DNA of 64,000 nucleotides from Alteromonas aestuariivivens (GTDB lineage: Bacteria > Pseudomonadota > Gammaproteobacteria > Enterobacterales > Alteromonadaceae): the NCBI RefSeq assembly GCF_003367475.1, contig NZ_QRHA01000009.1, forward strand, positions 115,677 through 179,676, in the 5' to 3' direction. Each line of letters starts with the position of its first letter. The first letter of the stretch is position 1. The notes beneath the pieces are model-generated. The model searched no databases and was not told the DNA's origin. It saw only the letters and a program-made list of their open reading frames with translations. Position numbers and translations under genes: made by a program. Positions 1-9,345 of this stretch are shown here, in pieces.

Positions 1-114
1 CTAGAATCATTTTTTACACTGAGTGTCACAATGTTGCAGGCCCCTAAAAAATTAGGGTAAGCCGCACAATCCTGCAACTTGCTGTTATCGCCAGTCTGCC
101 TAATGAGGTACTGA

Positions 115-1599
115 ATGCCGCTGTTTAACCGTCAGCTTCACGAAATCGAAAACGTACTCGCCAACGCTCTTAATTATCAGGAGTATAAAGAAGCGTGTCT
201 GGCCCATGATGCACTCTCCGGTGCGGATGAATGGAAAGAAAAAGATCCCTGCCGGGATTACGATTACCGACTGATTCGCAAACGCGTACAGCGCATGCAA
301 ATTGCCCGAAGCAACGGAGATGGCCAGGCACTGATGTCCATTCTTCATGAAGGGCTGCACGGTAACCTGGGTAATATTGCCGCACCTGAACTCATTGGGC
401 ATTGCCTGATTGGAACCAAACGGCTGATAGAAACTTTTATCAACGAGGTTGTTACAGCCCTGGACTTTATCTACCAGTCCGACGAGCGGCAGGTGGATTT
501 TTATCAGAAACTGTGGTTTTTTGAAGAGACCGCCCACGCTTTCGGGCGCAGTTGCCTGATGCTTTCAGGCGGAGCCGGACTGGGATTTTTCCACTGTGGC
601 GTCGTAAAGTCCCTGAATGAGCGAAACCTCCTTCCCACGGTAATTTCCGGGGCCAGTGCGGGTTCAATCATAGCCGCCATGTTGGGCACTCGAACCCATG
701 ACGAATTACTGGAATCATTGAGCGCTGAGTTTATTTTTGAAAATTTCAAAGGCTGGCGCACATGGTCGGGATTTGGCAAAAAAGGCCTGTTCGACAGCAA
801 GGCGCTTGAGAACACTCTCATCTCGCTGTTTGATCTGACTACCTTTGAAGAAGCGTTTCAGAAAACCGGGCGCCACGTAACAGTATCTGTTTCCCCGGCG
901 GACTTGCATCAGCACTCGCGCCTGCTGAACGCCAAAACATCGCCAAACGCTATCATTACCCAGGCAGTTCGGGCTTCCTGTGCAGTACCGGTTGTGTTTA
1001 GCCCTGTTCAGTTAAGAGCCAAAACCCCCCAGGGAGATATCGTTCCCTATATCCCGAACAGGCGGTTTGCTGACGGCTCGCTGATGGCGGATTTGCCCTT
1101 TGACCGACTGGCCCGGCTCTATGGCGTCAATCACAGTATCGTAAGCCAAACCAACCCTCTGGCAGTGCCTTTTCTTTCCGGCAACCGAATCAACCCGGCC
1201 ACCCTATCCGGGCTGACGATGCGATATCTGGGGCAAATTGCCAAGACCAACAGTATCTATGCGTTTGACATTCTGGAGCGTCTGGTCGGAAACAAGGGTG
1301 CCAAGCTGGCAATCCACAAAGTTCGCTCCATCATCGATCAGCAGTATGTCGGCAATATCAATATCCTGCCTGAAAAACAACTGCGCAATCTGGCTCAAGT
1401 ATTGGCCAATCCGTCCCTCCAAAGTATTCAACGGTTGATCAGCAGCGGTGAGCGAGCTACCTGGCCTCAGTTGGATGTTATAGAAAGAAATACAAAAATA
1501 AGCGAAACTTTGCGATATTATCTTGCTTCGCTGAAAAAACGTGAAGCCCAGGTGTTAGGGCATAATCGTCTTACTGCAGTCCCGAACTTACGGGCGTAG
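115..1599 (+). CDS. DUF3336/patatin-like phospholipase
   Basis: 494-residue patatin-family lipid acyl hydrolase. The N-terminal ~140 residues are of the DUF3336 type seen in bacterial relatives of yeast triacylglycerol lipases. The patatin core starts with the oxyanion glycine loop (SGGAGLGFFHCG, about 151-162), has the nucleophile elbow GASAG with Ser181, and the DG dyad with Asp320 (FADGSL). No signal peptide or membrane segment is visible, so a cytoplasmic or membrane-surface enzyme acting on acylglycerols or phospholipids is likely. A small hairpin (CCCTAA-aaaa-TTAGGG, 42-57) lies just upstream. The natural substrate cannot be told from sequence. Confidence 0.9.
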   Translation: MPLFNRQLHEIENVLANALNYQEYKEACLAHDALSGADEWKEKDPCRDYDYRLIRKRVQRMQIARSNGDGQALMSILHEGLHGNLGNIAAPELIGHCLIGTKRLIETFINEVVTALDFIYQSDERQVDFYQKLWFFEETAHAFGRSCLMLSGGAGLGFFHCGVVKSLNERNLLPTVISGASAGSIIAAMLGTRTHDELLESLSAEFIFENFKGWRTWSGFGKKGLFDSKALENTLISLFDLTTFEEAFQKTGRHVTVSVSPADLHQHSRLLNAKTSPNAIITQAVRASCAVPVVFSPVQLRAKTPQGDIVPYIPNRRFADGSLMADLPFDRLARLYGVNHSIVSQTNPLAVPFLSGNRINPATLSGLTMRYLGQIAKTNSIYAFDILERLVGNKGAKLAIHKVRSIIDQQYVGNINILPEKQLRNLAQVLANPSLQSIQRLISSGERATWPQLDVIERNTKISETLRYYLASLKKREAQVLGHNRLTAVPNLRA

Positions 1600-1672
1600 T
1601 TTCAGGATTGAGGCTTGTTACCATCGTTGATCGGAGGTTGTGCAGTACAACGGGTGCTGGCAGGTAAAGAAT

Positions 1673-3103
1673 TTGAGTAAAAAAATAAACAGTCCGGATA
1701 GCAATTACACCCAGCAAATTAAAAATATCATTGAGGTAGTATTTCCAAAAGACTCAGGCTTTGGTTCCGTCTATGAAGATGCCCGGCATTATTTCGGTGT
1801 TACCCCGTCACTGATAGATGAAATACGGCAGTTGAAAGCACGAATTGACGACTACCAGGCCGCCGATAAAAATACGCCGCTGGTTGATGAGTTGAAAAGG
1901 AAGCTGAAAACCTGTCGTGCAAAACTCGAAGACGAGCGAATTGCGCGATTGCATCGAATTCGCCAGATTGCGCTTCAGATCCTAGAACTCAGTGAAGGCG
2001 ATACGTACGAAGAAACTCAACACCTCAGTGCTAAATTTCTGGGTACCATCATGCTCACCACACGTGGCGCAGTGCCCAATTTTCAGCGCTATCACCAAAG
2101 ATTGAAACCACTTTATAAAGTGGTGCTGGGTTTGCGTCTGACCGATAAGCTGATTGCGGATGAAATCATCAGTCACCCCTATCTGTTTAACTATCGGGAA
2201 GCACTCAGTCGATATCAGGGAAATCGTCACTGGCGTGAACGCTGGCAGGAGGAAGTGGCCATTCCTTTAGTCATGGGCGCCCTATTACAGGACATTGGCC
2301 TGCAAAGCCCAACCGCACTGGATATCCTGCATGGAGAAGACCGTGACAAAGATGAATTTCGGGTGCTCGACAACGACGAACGAAAACGTCTGCTCAAACT
2401 CAACTATCACTACACTCTCGACTATCTGAAGAATGGTTTGGGGATCCCGGGCTATGTCGGCAATGACCGTACCGAGCGTGATGCCTTTATTGCCCGCCAC
2501 AAAGCGGCCAACGAATTTATGATTGAAGTGGTTAAAGACGCCTTTGTGTCAAAATCAGGCATTGGGGAACTGCTGAAAATTCCACAGATTTACGTTTCTA
2601 TTTTACTGTCTACCAAACCGGATTACTCGCGTAAATCGCTGCCAAAAGGCTATATGCTAATTGAGCAACTGGCTAAGAAAGGGTCGCTTAACGCAGCCCT
2701 GGCAGAAGCCTTTATAAAGATTGTTGGTTATTTCCCACAGGGTTTTGGCATCACCTACATTCCCCGTAACGAAAAAGGTTTTGAGCGGGAACAGTACGAG
2801 TGTGCGATTGTCACGCAGCTTAACCCGGAACATCCTGCTGAACCGGTATGCCGCGCAGTTACTCGAAACCTCACCTATATTTCATCTGGTGGTGACGAAG
2901 TTATCAGACGCTCAAGCAATCTTTTCTTTCCGGCAAACCGAAAAAAACTGATGCGCATTGGCCGTGAGCGGCTGCAGGAAATCATGAGCCTGCTTTCCAA
3001 AGATTTTAATCCGGAAGACGTTGACGAACTCATCCCCAGCTATTGGGAACCAAGTAACTTTTTTGCAACCAAAAAGCACCAAAACTTGTGGAACAAGGGT
3101 TAA
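1673..3103 (+). CDS. Degenerate HD-GYP-like conserved protein
   Basis: About 476 residues, soluble, no signal peptide. The central part has an HD-type look: LLQDIG followed by a His-containing helix (NYHYTLDYL), and later GYFPQGFGITYI, which resembles the end of HD-GYP phosphodiesterase domains. The first His of the HD pair is replaced by Gln, so cyclic-di-GMP hydrolysis is unlikely and a regulatory role is only an inference. An upstream GTG at 1640 has GGAGG only two bases before it, too close; the TTG at 1673 has AGGTAAAG at a better distance, so I prefer it. It follows the patatin gene by about 75 bp and may be co-transcribed. Confidence 0.6.
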   Translation: MSKKINSPDSNYTQQIKNIIEVVFPKDSGFGSVYEDARHYFGVTPSLIDEIRQLKARIDDYQAADKNTPLVDELKRKLKTCRAKLEDERIARLHRIRQIALQILELSEGDTYEETQHLSAKFLGTIMLTTRGAVPNFQRYHQRLKPLYKVVLGLRLTDKLIADEIISHPYLFNYREALSRYQGNRHWRERWQEEVAIPLVMGALLQDIGLQSPTALDILHGEDRDKDEFRVLDNDERKRLLKLNYHYTLDYLKNGLGIPGYVGNDRTERDAFIARHKAANEFMIEVVKDAFVSKSGIGELLKIPQIYVSILLSTKPDYSRKSLPKGYMLIEQLAKKGSLNAALAEAFIKIVGYFPQGFGITYIPRNEKGFEREQYECAIVTQLNPEHPAEPVCRAVTRNLTYISSGGDEVIRRSSNLFFPANRKKLMRIGRERLQEIMSLLSKDFNPEDVDELIPSYWEPSNFFATKKHQNLWNKG

Positions 3104-3105
3104 AT

Positions 3106-3130
3106 AAAGGCATTCTCGAAAAGCCTTTTT
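3106..3130 (+). terminator. Rho-independent terminator
   Basis: Stem AAAGGC/GCCTTT with an 11-base loop followed by a T-run, 3 bp after the stop of the HD-like gene. It separates it from the convergent phasin gene and may act in both directions. Confidence 0.55.
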
Positions 3131-3146
3131 CGTGACTTAGCCCAAA

Positions 3147-3749
3147 CTAAGCTGAGTCCCCTTCTCCTTTTGACGACGCCTTAGATGCAGGGCCGGTTGT
3201 AGATGACTTGCGGCTGGCCGTGGTTTTTCGGGTTGCGCTTGCACGGCGAGTGGTCGTTTTTTTTGCCTCCGGAGCACTACCAGACAGTTTAGGAGTAGTT
3301 CCCGACTCTGCGTTCTCTGCGACTTTTTTTGCTGTGGATGTCTTACGTTTTGCTACAGATGAAACTTTGGTCTGGCGCTTTTTTTCCAGTGCCTGTTTGG
3401 CTGCGAGCAAGGCAACCTGTTCCACTAACAGATCGACTTTTGCAGACAGCAGTGCCAGTTTTTGTTCTCGCCTGGAAACGGATTTCTTCAAACCGGGAAC
3501 CAGAGCACGCAATGGATTGGTCATAATTAAATCCTGGATGGTATGTACAAATGATGAGGGTTTTAACGTCATCCTGAGTTGCGCATCAATAGCCTCACCG
3601 CGGTGCTGAAGCTCATCAAGAAGTTCATGGGAAGCGTTAATTTTTGTATTCACGACCTCCGTGAAATACGCCAGGCGGGCGGCAACCAGGTCAGCCCCAG
3701 CTCCCACCCAGCCAGCAAGCGGTGAGCTCTGTTTATCTTCTTTGGCCAT
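3147..3749 (-). CDS. PhaF-like polyhydroxyalkanoate granule protein
   Basis: About 200 residues in two parts. The N-terminal ~120 residues form a phasin-like amphipathic helix region with a heptad stretch (LLSAKVDLLVEQVALLAAK). The C-terminal ~80 residues are a Lys/Ala/Ser/Thr-rich basic tail (AKKTTTRRASATRK and similar). PhaF of pseudomonads has the same plan: the phasin part coats PHA granules and the histone H1-like tail binds DNA, helping granule segregation. The start at 3749 is chosen because GGAG lies 6-7 bases upstream; an ATG at 3770 is also possible. The neighbour on the same strand is a PhaI-type phasin. No PHA synthase is in the window. Confidence 0.75.
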   Translation of the reverse strand: MAKEDKQSSPLAGWVGAGADLVAARLAYFTEVVNTKINASHELLDELQHRGEAIDAQLRMTLKPSSFVHTIQDLIMTNPLRALVPGLKKSVSRREQKLALLSAKVDLLVEQVALLAAKQALEKKRQTKVSSVAKRKTSTAKKVAENAESGTTPKLSGSAPEAKKTTTRRASATRKTTASRKSSTTGPASKASSKGEGDSA

Positions 3750-3853
3750 CAATGACTCCATTCTGCCCAATTCATATAAACGGCTCCGTTACGAGTTGCC
3801 GTAACGAAAGGCTTTGCCTGTCAGAACAGGAAAAGCCATTGCCGCGACAGGTT

Positions 3854-4216
3854 TTACTTTTCTGCAGCCAGTTTGGCAACCGCGTCAGTCAATGCATCAA
3901 CCTTGGCAGAAAGTTCTTCGATCTTCTGATCAGAGTGATCAACATCCAGACCTAATTTTTTACGCACTTCACTAACTCTGGACTCAACATCACTGGTGGT
4001 TTCTTTCAGCTTGGATTTAGCTCCGTCTTCCAGAGACTCACCTTTTTTCACTAACTCATCGAACATCTTGCTCGCTTCAGCGGACAGCTTTTCGTAACGG
4101 CCCGTTGCTTCTTCAACACTTTTGCCGTAAGCGCCCAAACCGGCTAACCAAATTTTGCGGGCAAACTCTTCAGCTTCAGAAAATTTAGATTTAATTGCTT
4201 CAGTTTTCGTGGCCAT
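3854..4216 (-). CDS. PhaI-type phasin
   Basis: 120-residue, charged, almost entirely helical protein. It begins with the phasin signature region (AEEFARKIWLAGLGAYGKSVEEA, split here only by my reading) and ends with a short coiled-coil heptad (KIEELSAKVDALTDAVAKLAAEK region, about 97-120) that closely resembles the heptad in the neighbouring PhaF-like protein. PhaI/PhaF pairs are major granule-surface proteins in PHA-accumulating gammaproteobacteria. A strong AGGAGG-type ribosome site precedes the ATG. The gene lies upstream of the PhaF-like gene with ~100 bp between, probably one operon. Confidence 0.85.
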   Translation of the reverse strand: MATKTEAIKSKFSEAEEFARKIWLAGLGAYGKSVEEATGRYEKLSAEASKMFDELVKKGESLEDGAKSKLKETTSDVESRVSEVRKKLGLDVDHSDQKIEELSAKVDALTDAVAKLAAEK

Positions 4217-4305
4217 GGGATTTCCTCCTGGTATTGGAATTCACTAAACTGAGGTCAGGTTATTCATTTAAATTAGAAATCGCATACTAATTAATCAGGA
4301 TAGTT

Positions 4306-4570
4306 AGGGCCTGTTGATCTTTGGTGTTCAATTTTGCAGCGAATTGTCATGCATTTATGCAAGGCAGAGACTGTGAAGTGTAGTCATCTACATGAACAGT
4401 CTCTAACGCAGCAGAAAAGCACGACAAACGCTGCCTTTCGGGTTCACTCTGAGTGATTCCAGTGCTGCGTTGTTCGCCATATACTTAGCTGACTAAGCTT
4501 CATGGCTCTCGTCTTGCCCTGAAATCACTCAGAGAGAACAAATTTCGAACAGCAAAGATCAACGGGCCCT
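4306..4570. repeat. MITE-like element, long copy
   Basis: 265-bp non-coding element bounded by imperfect terminal inverted repeats of about 25 bp (AGGGCCTGTTGATCTTTG at the left, its near-complement at the right). A second, shorter copy in the same orientation lies at 49279-49462. Internal hairpins: AGAGACTGT (4366-4374) pairs with ACAGTCTCT (4396-4404) and encloses TGTAG/CTACA; AACGCAGCA (4405-4413) pairs with TGCTGCGTT (4463-4471). No ORF inside is believable. It starts 27 bp past the stop codon of the minus-strand VOC gene. Confidence 0.8.
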
Positions 4571-4597
4571 AGCCTTAAATCCGCACCCTATGCTTTA

Positions 4598-4978
4598 TTA
4601 CTTCATCGAGTGCAAACCAAGAGTGTTGCCCTCTGAATCTTTTACCAGTGAAATAAAGCCATATTCACCAATTGCCATCTTGGCTCGAACTACCGACCCG
4701 CCCGATTGAGGAACCCTGCTCTCCTCAACTGCACAGTCCTCACAGGAAAAATAAACAATAATACTGTTCCCACCTGCGGGATAGCCCGGCATTCTGACCA
4801 AGGCTCCAGTGGCACCATAGGATTCCATATCGGAAGGAAAGGTCCACATTTCCAGGCCGTCGTCCGTTGGGTCCATCAAAGACTCAAACGTGACATTAAA
4901 AACACTTTCGTAAAAAGACCTGGCTCTTTGCATATCTTCAACATAGATTTCGAACCAGCCCACCGGGTTTGACGCCAT
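4598..4978 (-). CDS. VOC (glyoxalase/bleomycin-resistance fold) protein
   Basis: 126-residue single VOC unit: GWFEIYVEDMQRARSFYESVF at the start and GFISLVKDSEGNTLGLHS at the end, the usual two beta-alpha-beta-beta-beta halves. Relatives bind a divalent metal and act as small lyases, dioxygenases or drug-binding proteins; which one cannot be said here. It stands alone, followed by the MITE-like repeat and preceded by an AT-rich gap to the fadR terminator. Confidence 0.85.
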   Translation of the reverse strand: MASNPVGWFEIYVEDMQRARSFYESVFNVTFESLMDPTDDGLEMWTFPSDMESYGATGALVRMPGYPAGGNSIIVYFSCEDCAVEESRVPQSGGSVVRAKMAIGEYGFISLVKDSEGNTLGLHSMK

Positions 4979-5109
4979 CTTTCTACCCTCTCAAATTAAT
5001 GCAAAATTCCACCCTGCCTGGCATGCAAAGCAATTTTATGTGCCAGGACTTGCGCACGTTATTCAACTATAGAGCACATAGGATGCGGGTGCCGTATAAT
5101 TTGACAGGC

Positions 5110-5134
5110 AAAAAAAAACCTCAGCAACTGAGGT
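5110..5134 (-). terminator. fadR terminator
   Basis: On the minus strand ACCTCAG-ttg-CTGAGGT is followed by a run of T, 18 bp past the fadR stop. Strong Rho-independent terminator. Confidence 0.85.
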
Positions 5135-5151
5135 CTTTTCGTCGTTTAAAT

Positions 5152-5865
5152 TTAATCAACCAAATCTTTGGGCATCTGGTCCCTAACCTGCTGCCATACC
5201 TTTCCACTTTCAATACCGTAATTACGGATAAGCAGTGGAACTGCTTCATAGTCTCCCTGTTCGGCGACCGTCAACAATTCCTGATAAAAATTGCGCGCTA
5301 CATCCCTGGCTGCCTGATGGGAAAAGAAGTATCCACCGATACGGGAGTACAACCCCCTGAAACCGTTCATCATGAGGACAAACACATTGTTATTTGATGC
5401 CAGTGCCAAATCATGGTTCATTTGATAATCGAACTGGGCAAATGCAAGACCGTCCTCTTCGACGTCTTTGTATCGGGCAATGATTTCGGCGGACTCTTTT
5501 GGATTGTTTCTGATGGCTCCGCGAATGAAAACAGCGCTCAGATTGGTTCGTGCAGCAAGCAAATTGTCAACCAGTTCAGGGATACCTTCCTGGTCCAAAC
5601 GAGCTAACGTTTCCAGAATATTTAACCCGCAGGTTTCCCAGAAATTGTTCACCTTGGTAGGTTTACCGTGCTGAATCGTCAACCAGCCATCTCTGGCCAG
5701 CCGCTGAAGGACTTCGCGCAGCGTAGTTCGGGTCACGCCGATCAACTCCGATAATTCGCGCTCCGCTGGTAAAATGGTTCCCGGTGGGAAACGGCCGCTC
5801 CAAATGGATTCGACAATATATTCCTCAGCAAAACCCGCTGGGCTCTGGGCCTTATAAATCATCAT
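5152..5865 (-). CDS. fadR: Fatty acid metabolism regulator FadR
   Basis: 237-residue GntR-family regulator. The winged helix (about 8-75, including [20 protein letters not shown]) and the all-helical acyl-CoA-binding domain line up with E. coli FadR from end to end as I remember that protein. FadR represses beta-oxidation (fad) genes and activates fabA/fabB; long-chain acyl-CoA releases it. The gene is divergent from nhaB, as in E. coli. A good FadR-operator match lies 29 bp upstream of its own start and another in front of fadD at 14775. Start could be the first or the second of two adjacent codons (MMI). Confidence 0.96.
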   Translation of the reverse strand: MMIYKAQSPAGFAEEYIVESIWSGRFPPGTILPAERELSELIGVTRTTLREVLQRLARDGWLTIQHGKPTKVNNFWETCGLNILETLARLDQEGIPELVDNLLAARTNLSAVFIRGAIRNNPKESAEIIARYKDVEEDGLAFAQFDYQMNHDLALASNNNVFVLMMNGFRGLYSRIGGYFFSHQAARDVARNFYQELLTVAEQGDYEAVPLLIRNYGIESGKVWQQVRDQMPKDLVD

Positions 5866-5893
5866 TATCTCGCCTGCACGTTCTTATTTTTCA

Positions 5894-5910
5894 AACTGAT
5901 TGTACCAGAT
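5894..5910. promoter_or_regulatory. Candidate FadR operator upstream of fadR
   Basis: AACTGATTGTACCAGAT matches the FadR consensus AACTGGTCNGACCAGTT at 12 of 16 defined positions and keeps the palindromic layout. Its place 29 bp before the fadR start suggests autoregulation. The match is by eye. Confidence 0.5.
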
Positions 5911-6678
5911 GAAAATTCTAATACACAAACTAATAATAGCTAATATACGTATTAACTTTGCTGCTAAAGTTGCCAAACGTAGTGCTATCAACGTTATCAA
6001 TGCTGTTAGTTGAAATACCAACCTAGTGCATCTTAATTTGCGATAAGACAGCAAATTCCTTTTTGCTTAACTCTGCATTAGGAAGGCGTGATTTATACAG
6101 AGTTACAAATCCTTAAAAGCGAGAACCCAGTCAACAATCCGCATTCCCAGCAAACCGGATTGAATGTTTTTAGTAACCAAAAGGCCAGTAGTTAAGCCCC
6201 GGATACGACTTCGCTGTTCGCTAATCGCCTAAAACACAATGACTTTTCGAGTATATGCATCACAATACGGGATAAAAAACAAATTGGAAAGTGCATATTC
6301 TTAATAAACCGCTTTCTGAGGCTTGATTAGGGATCAGGCGGGGACAATGCCTGCCAGAAGGTGTTTTGTTCTTGACTGTCAACCACTCCACCGATAAAAC
6401 AGCAAACAGATGGATTGAACCCTTCCAAATCAGGCATCAAATTCAAACTGTCAGTGCGATTCAGGTTAAAGCGCAAGCAATTGGCGTTGAAATGCCGTAC
6501 TGTGTGTTGCCAATGGCTTTCTCAAGCGTTTTTTTTGCGGTAGGCTTAATCGCTTAAAAAATGTTTGCCGGAGAATTTCCGGTAAGAGCAAAACTTGAAA
6601 TACGCATCGCAAAAACATAGCGATCAAAAAACAATCAAGTCGTCTATGCGCCTACATGTTGTAGAAGGATAACAAACC
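5911..6678. other. Long intergenic region fadR-nhaB
   Basis: About 770 bp between divergent fadR and nhaB. It is AT-rich near fadR and must hold both promoters. A 63-codon ORF at 6366-6557 shows no recognisable family and looks accidental. No RNA gene, repeat or remnant that I can recognise. Confidence 0.4.
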
Positions 6679-8253
6679 ATGAACACTCTGCCTGTGGCTC
6701 TGTATCGAAATTTCCTCGGCCATGCTCCGGACTGGTATAAAAAAACCATCATCGCTTTTTTGATCCTCAACCCGTTTTTATTCATGGTTGACCCTTACAT
6801 CGCAGGCTGGGCTCTGGTAATTGAGTTCATTTTTACCCTCGCAATGGCGCTTAAATGCTACCCTCTGCAACCTGGTGGTCTGTTGTTAATCGAGGCCATA
6901 TTTATCGGTATGACATCCCCACAACATATGCTTCACGAGATTGAAGTCAATCTGGAAGTGCTGTTATTGCTGGTATTCATGGTTGCAGGGATTTATTTTA
7001 TGAAAGACCTGCTGATGTTCCTGTTCACCAAACTGGTGATTCGGGTGCGTAACAAAATGGTTTTATCCCTGTCATTCATTTTCGCTTCGGCGTTTTTGTC
7101 TGCCTTTTTGGACGCACTTACCGTCGTTGCAGTCATTATTAGCGTAGGATTGGGCTTCTACACCATCTACCACAAGGTTGCATCCGGAAAGGAATTCCAT
7201 CACGACCATGACCATACTCATGACGGGGGCGTAGAAGAACTAGGCAGGGACGACCTCGAAAACTTTCGCGCATTCTTACGCAACCTCATGATGCACTCTG
7301 CGGTGGGAACTGCATTGGGTGGGGTTATGACCATGGTGGGTGAACCACAAAACCTGATCATAGCCGATAAGGCTACGTGGGAATTTGGCGAATTTTTTCT
7401 GCGCATGTCCCCCATCACCATCCCCGTATTTGTGTGCGGATTACTGACTACCGTATTTTTGGAAAAAACCAAGCTGTTTGGCTATGGCGCACAGCTCCCC
7501 TCTGCAGTTCGTGCCATTCTGGTCGATTATGACTGCCATATGGACGATGAACGCACACCGAGAGACAAGGCCAGGCTTGCAGTGCAGGCCCTGATTGGTG
7601 TTTGGCTGGTTGTCGGGCTGGCAGGCCATTTTGCTTCTGTGGGGCTGATTGGGCTGTCCGTGATTGTTCTGGCTACCTCAATGAGTGGCATTATTGAAGA
7701 GCACGCATTGGGCAAAGCCTTTGAGGAAGCCCTGCCGTTTACGGCGCTGTTGTGTGTATTTTTTGGAGTTGTAGCCGTGATCATCGATCAGGGACTATTC
7801 AACCCGGTTATTCAGTGGGTATTGTCATTCGAAGGTAAAACCCAGCTGGTGATGTTTTATCTAGCCAATGGCGTGCTTTCAATGGTAAGTGACAACGTGT
7901 TTGTTGGCTCTGTTTACATTACCGAAGTAATGGCTGCACTGGAGCATGGACAAATCACCCGTGACCAGTTCGACCTGCTGGCCGTTGCCATTAACACAGG
8001 TACCAACCTGCCAAGCGTAGCTACCCCAAATGGACAGGCGGCTTTCCTGTTCCTGCTCACTTCAGCTATAGCACCGCTGTTGAGATTGTCCTATGGCCGT
8101 ATGGTGGTAATGGCATTACCGTACACCGTTGTACTGACCCTTGTTGGTCTGGCAGCCACTTACTTTGGCCTGCTCGATGCAACGGATATGTTGTATGAAA
8201 TGCACCTGATCAATCACCACAGCGCCTCCGCTGCCGGTGCAGTAGCTCACTAA
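6679..8253 (+). CDS. nhaB: Na+/H+ antiporter NhaB
   Basis: 524-residue polytopic inner-membrane protein with about 12 hydrophobic segments, close to the family length. Features seen include a His-rich cytoplasmic loop (HHDHDHTHD, about residues 174-182), conserved [12 protein letters not shown] and the late segment [14 protein letters not shown] plus [22 protein letters not shown]. NhaB exchanges Na+ for H+ for pH and sodium homeostasis. It is preceded by AAGGATAAC and followed 22 bp later by dsbB, the same order as in E. coli. A second sodium antiporter system (Mrp-type) lies at 19.8 kb. Confidence 0.96.
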   Translation: MNTLPVALYRNFLGHAPDWYKKTIIAFLILNPFLFMVDPYIAGWALVIEFIFTLAMALKCYPLQPGGLLLIEAIFIGMTSPQHMLHEIEVNLEVLLLLVFMVAGIYFMKDLLMFLFTKLVIRVRNKMVLSLSFIFASAFLSAFLDALTVVAVIISVGLGFYTIYHKVASGKEFHHDHDHTHDGGVEELGRDDLENFRAFLRNLMMHSAVGTALGGVMTMVGEPQNLIIADKATWEFGEFFLRMSPITIPVFVCGLLTTVFLEKTKLFGYGAQLPSAVRAILVDYDCHMDDERTPRDKARLAVQALIGVWLVVGLAGHFASVGLIGLSVIVLATSMSGIIEEHALGKAFEEALPFTALLCVFFGVVAVIIDQGLFNPVIQWVLSFEGKTQLVMFYLANGVLSMVSDNVFVGSVYITEVMAALEHGQITRDQFDLLAVAINTGTNLPSVATPNGQAAFLFLLTSAIAPLLRLSYGRMVVMALPYTVVLTLVGLAATYFGLLDATDMLYEMHLINHHSASAAGAVAH

Positions 8254-8275
8254 AAGAAAGTAAGGAAACATCTGC

Positions 8276-8794
8276 GTGATTCAGTTTATCAGCCGTTGGG
8301 CAGAGAAGAAGTCATCCTGGGCACTGCTGTTTGTCTCTACACTAATACTGGAAGCCTGTGCTCTTTACTTCCAGTATGAAATGGGGCTGGCGCCTTGCAT
8401 CATGTGTATATATCAGCGCACCGCGGTTTTTGGCATCATGCTCAGTGCGCTGATGGTCCTGATATACAACAACGGAATAACCCGGTTTCTGGCTTTCGCT
8501 GGTTGGGCTGTCAGCGCTGGCTGGGGCTGGCTGATCGCTCGTGAGCACATTGAAATTCTGAACGCCAGCAATCCGTTTTTTGCAAGCTGTGACATTGTTC
8601 CAAATTTTCCGTCCTGGCTACAATTGCACGAATGGTTTCCAGCCATATTTGCTGCGACCGGTGATTGCCTCGAAGACAGCTGGCAGTTTCTGTCTATGGG
8701 GATGGCAGAATGGATGTGCGTTATATTTGCAATTTACGCACTATTGTTTGTTATTGTGTTTAGCTGTCGCTTGCTGGATAAAAAACCCTTTTGA
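8276..8794 (+). CDS. dsbB: Disulfide bond formation protein DsbB
   Basis: 172-residue inner-membrane protein with four hydrophobic segments. It has both essential cysteine pairs: Cys41-Cys44 (CIMC, followed by YQR) and Cys105/Cys131 in the second periplasmic loop. DsbB reoxidises periplasmic DsbA and passes electrons to quinone. GTG start with AAGGAAA upstream. Follows nhaB at 22 bp and overlaps the GNAT gene by 4 bp. Confidence 0.96.
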   Translation: MIQFISRWAEKKSSWALLFVSTLILEACALYFQYEMGLAPCIMCIYQRTAVFGIMLSALMVLIYNNGITRFLAFAGWAVSAGWGWLIAREHIEILNASNPFFASCDIVPNFPSWLQLHEWFPAIFAATGDCLEDSWQFLSMGMAEWMCVIFAIYALLFVIVFSCRLLDKKPF

Positions 8795-9339
8795 TAGACC
8801 TCAAAACACTGCCGTCAAGGTTACCCCCGCTATCCAATGGTGAACATCAGGTAAGTATCCAAAGGGTAGCGGACAAACACAGCATGGCATTATGTGAAGC
8901 AGGTCAGGCATCTATCCATCACGTTCGCCCCTGGCTCGGCTCCGAGCTTTGCCCCGTTACGTTACCCGCAGCAAGACAGTGCATAGAAATCCTCAAGCAG
9001 CAACGTGAACAGGGTTACGGGATCACGTATCTGTTACTGCATAATGAGCGTTGTCTGGGAATGGGCCTGATAAATTACATTCATCCGGTTCACAAAAGCG
9101 CTAATCTGGGCTTCTGGATCAGGCCGGATGCCTGTGGCAAAGGGCTGGCTGTTGGGCTGGCCCGAACTCTGGTTAAACTGGCCTTTTCGCAAATGGGTCT
9201 GCAACGTATTGAACTGCTGATTGAACCCGGCAACAAATCCAGCCAGAGAGTAGCAATCAAACTGGGCGCAGAAAAAGAAGGTGTGTGTCGAAAACGAATA
9301 TTCGGCCGAGATGCCCTGCTTTTCAGCCTGACAGACTGA
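8791..9339 (+). CDS. GNAT acetyltransferase, RimJ/RimL type
   Basis: 182 residues. The acetyl-CoA-binding core is clear: NLGFWIRPDACGKGLAVGLA matches motif A, and the end (IELLIEPGNKSSQRVAIKLGAEKEGVCRKR) matches the RimJ/RimL/ribosomal-protein acetyltransferase pattern. Likely N-acetylates a protein N-terminus or small amine; substrate unknown. The start used is a TTG overlapping the dsbB stop; no better start precedes the domain. Convergent with ycgN, the two stops 6 bp apart. Confidence 0.85.
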   Translation: MIDLKTLPSRLPPLSNGEHQVSIQRVADKHSMALCEAGQASIHHVRPWLGSELCPVTLPAARQCIEILKQQREQGYGITYLLLHNERCLGMGLINYIHPVHKSANLGFWIRPDACGKGLAVGLARTLVKLAFSQMGLQRIELLIEPGNKSSQRVAIKLGAEKEGVCRKRIFGRDALLFSLTD

Positions 9340-9345
9340 CACGAA

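Noticed and set aside
3208..3609. 133-codon plus-strand ORF opposite the PhaF-like gene
   Set aside because: Mirror of the Lys/Ala-rich tail; the minus-strand frame has phasin features.
6366..6557. 63-codon ORF between fadR and nhaB
   Set aside because: No ribosome site, no recognisable family, composition like its non-coding surroundings.
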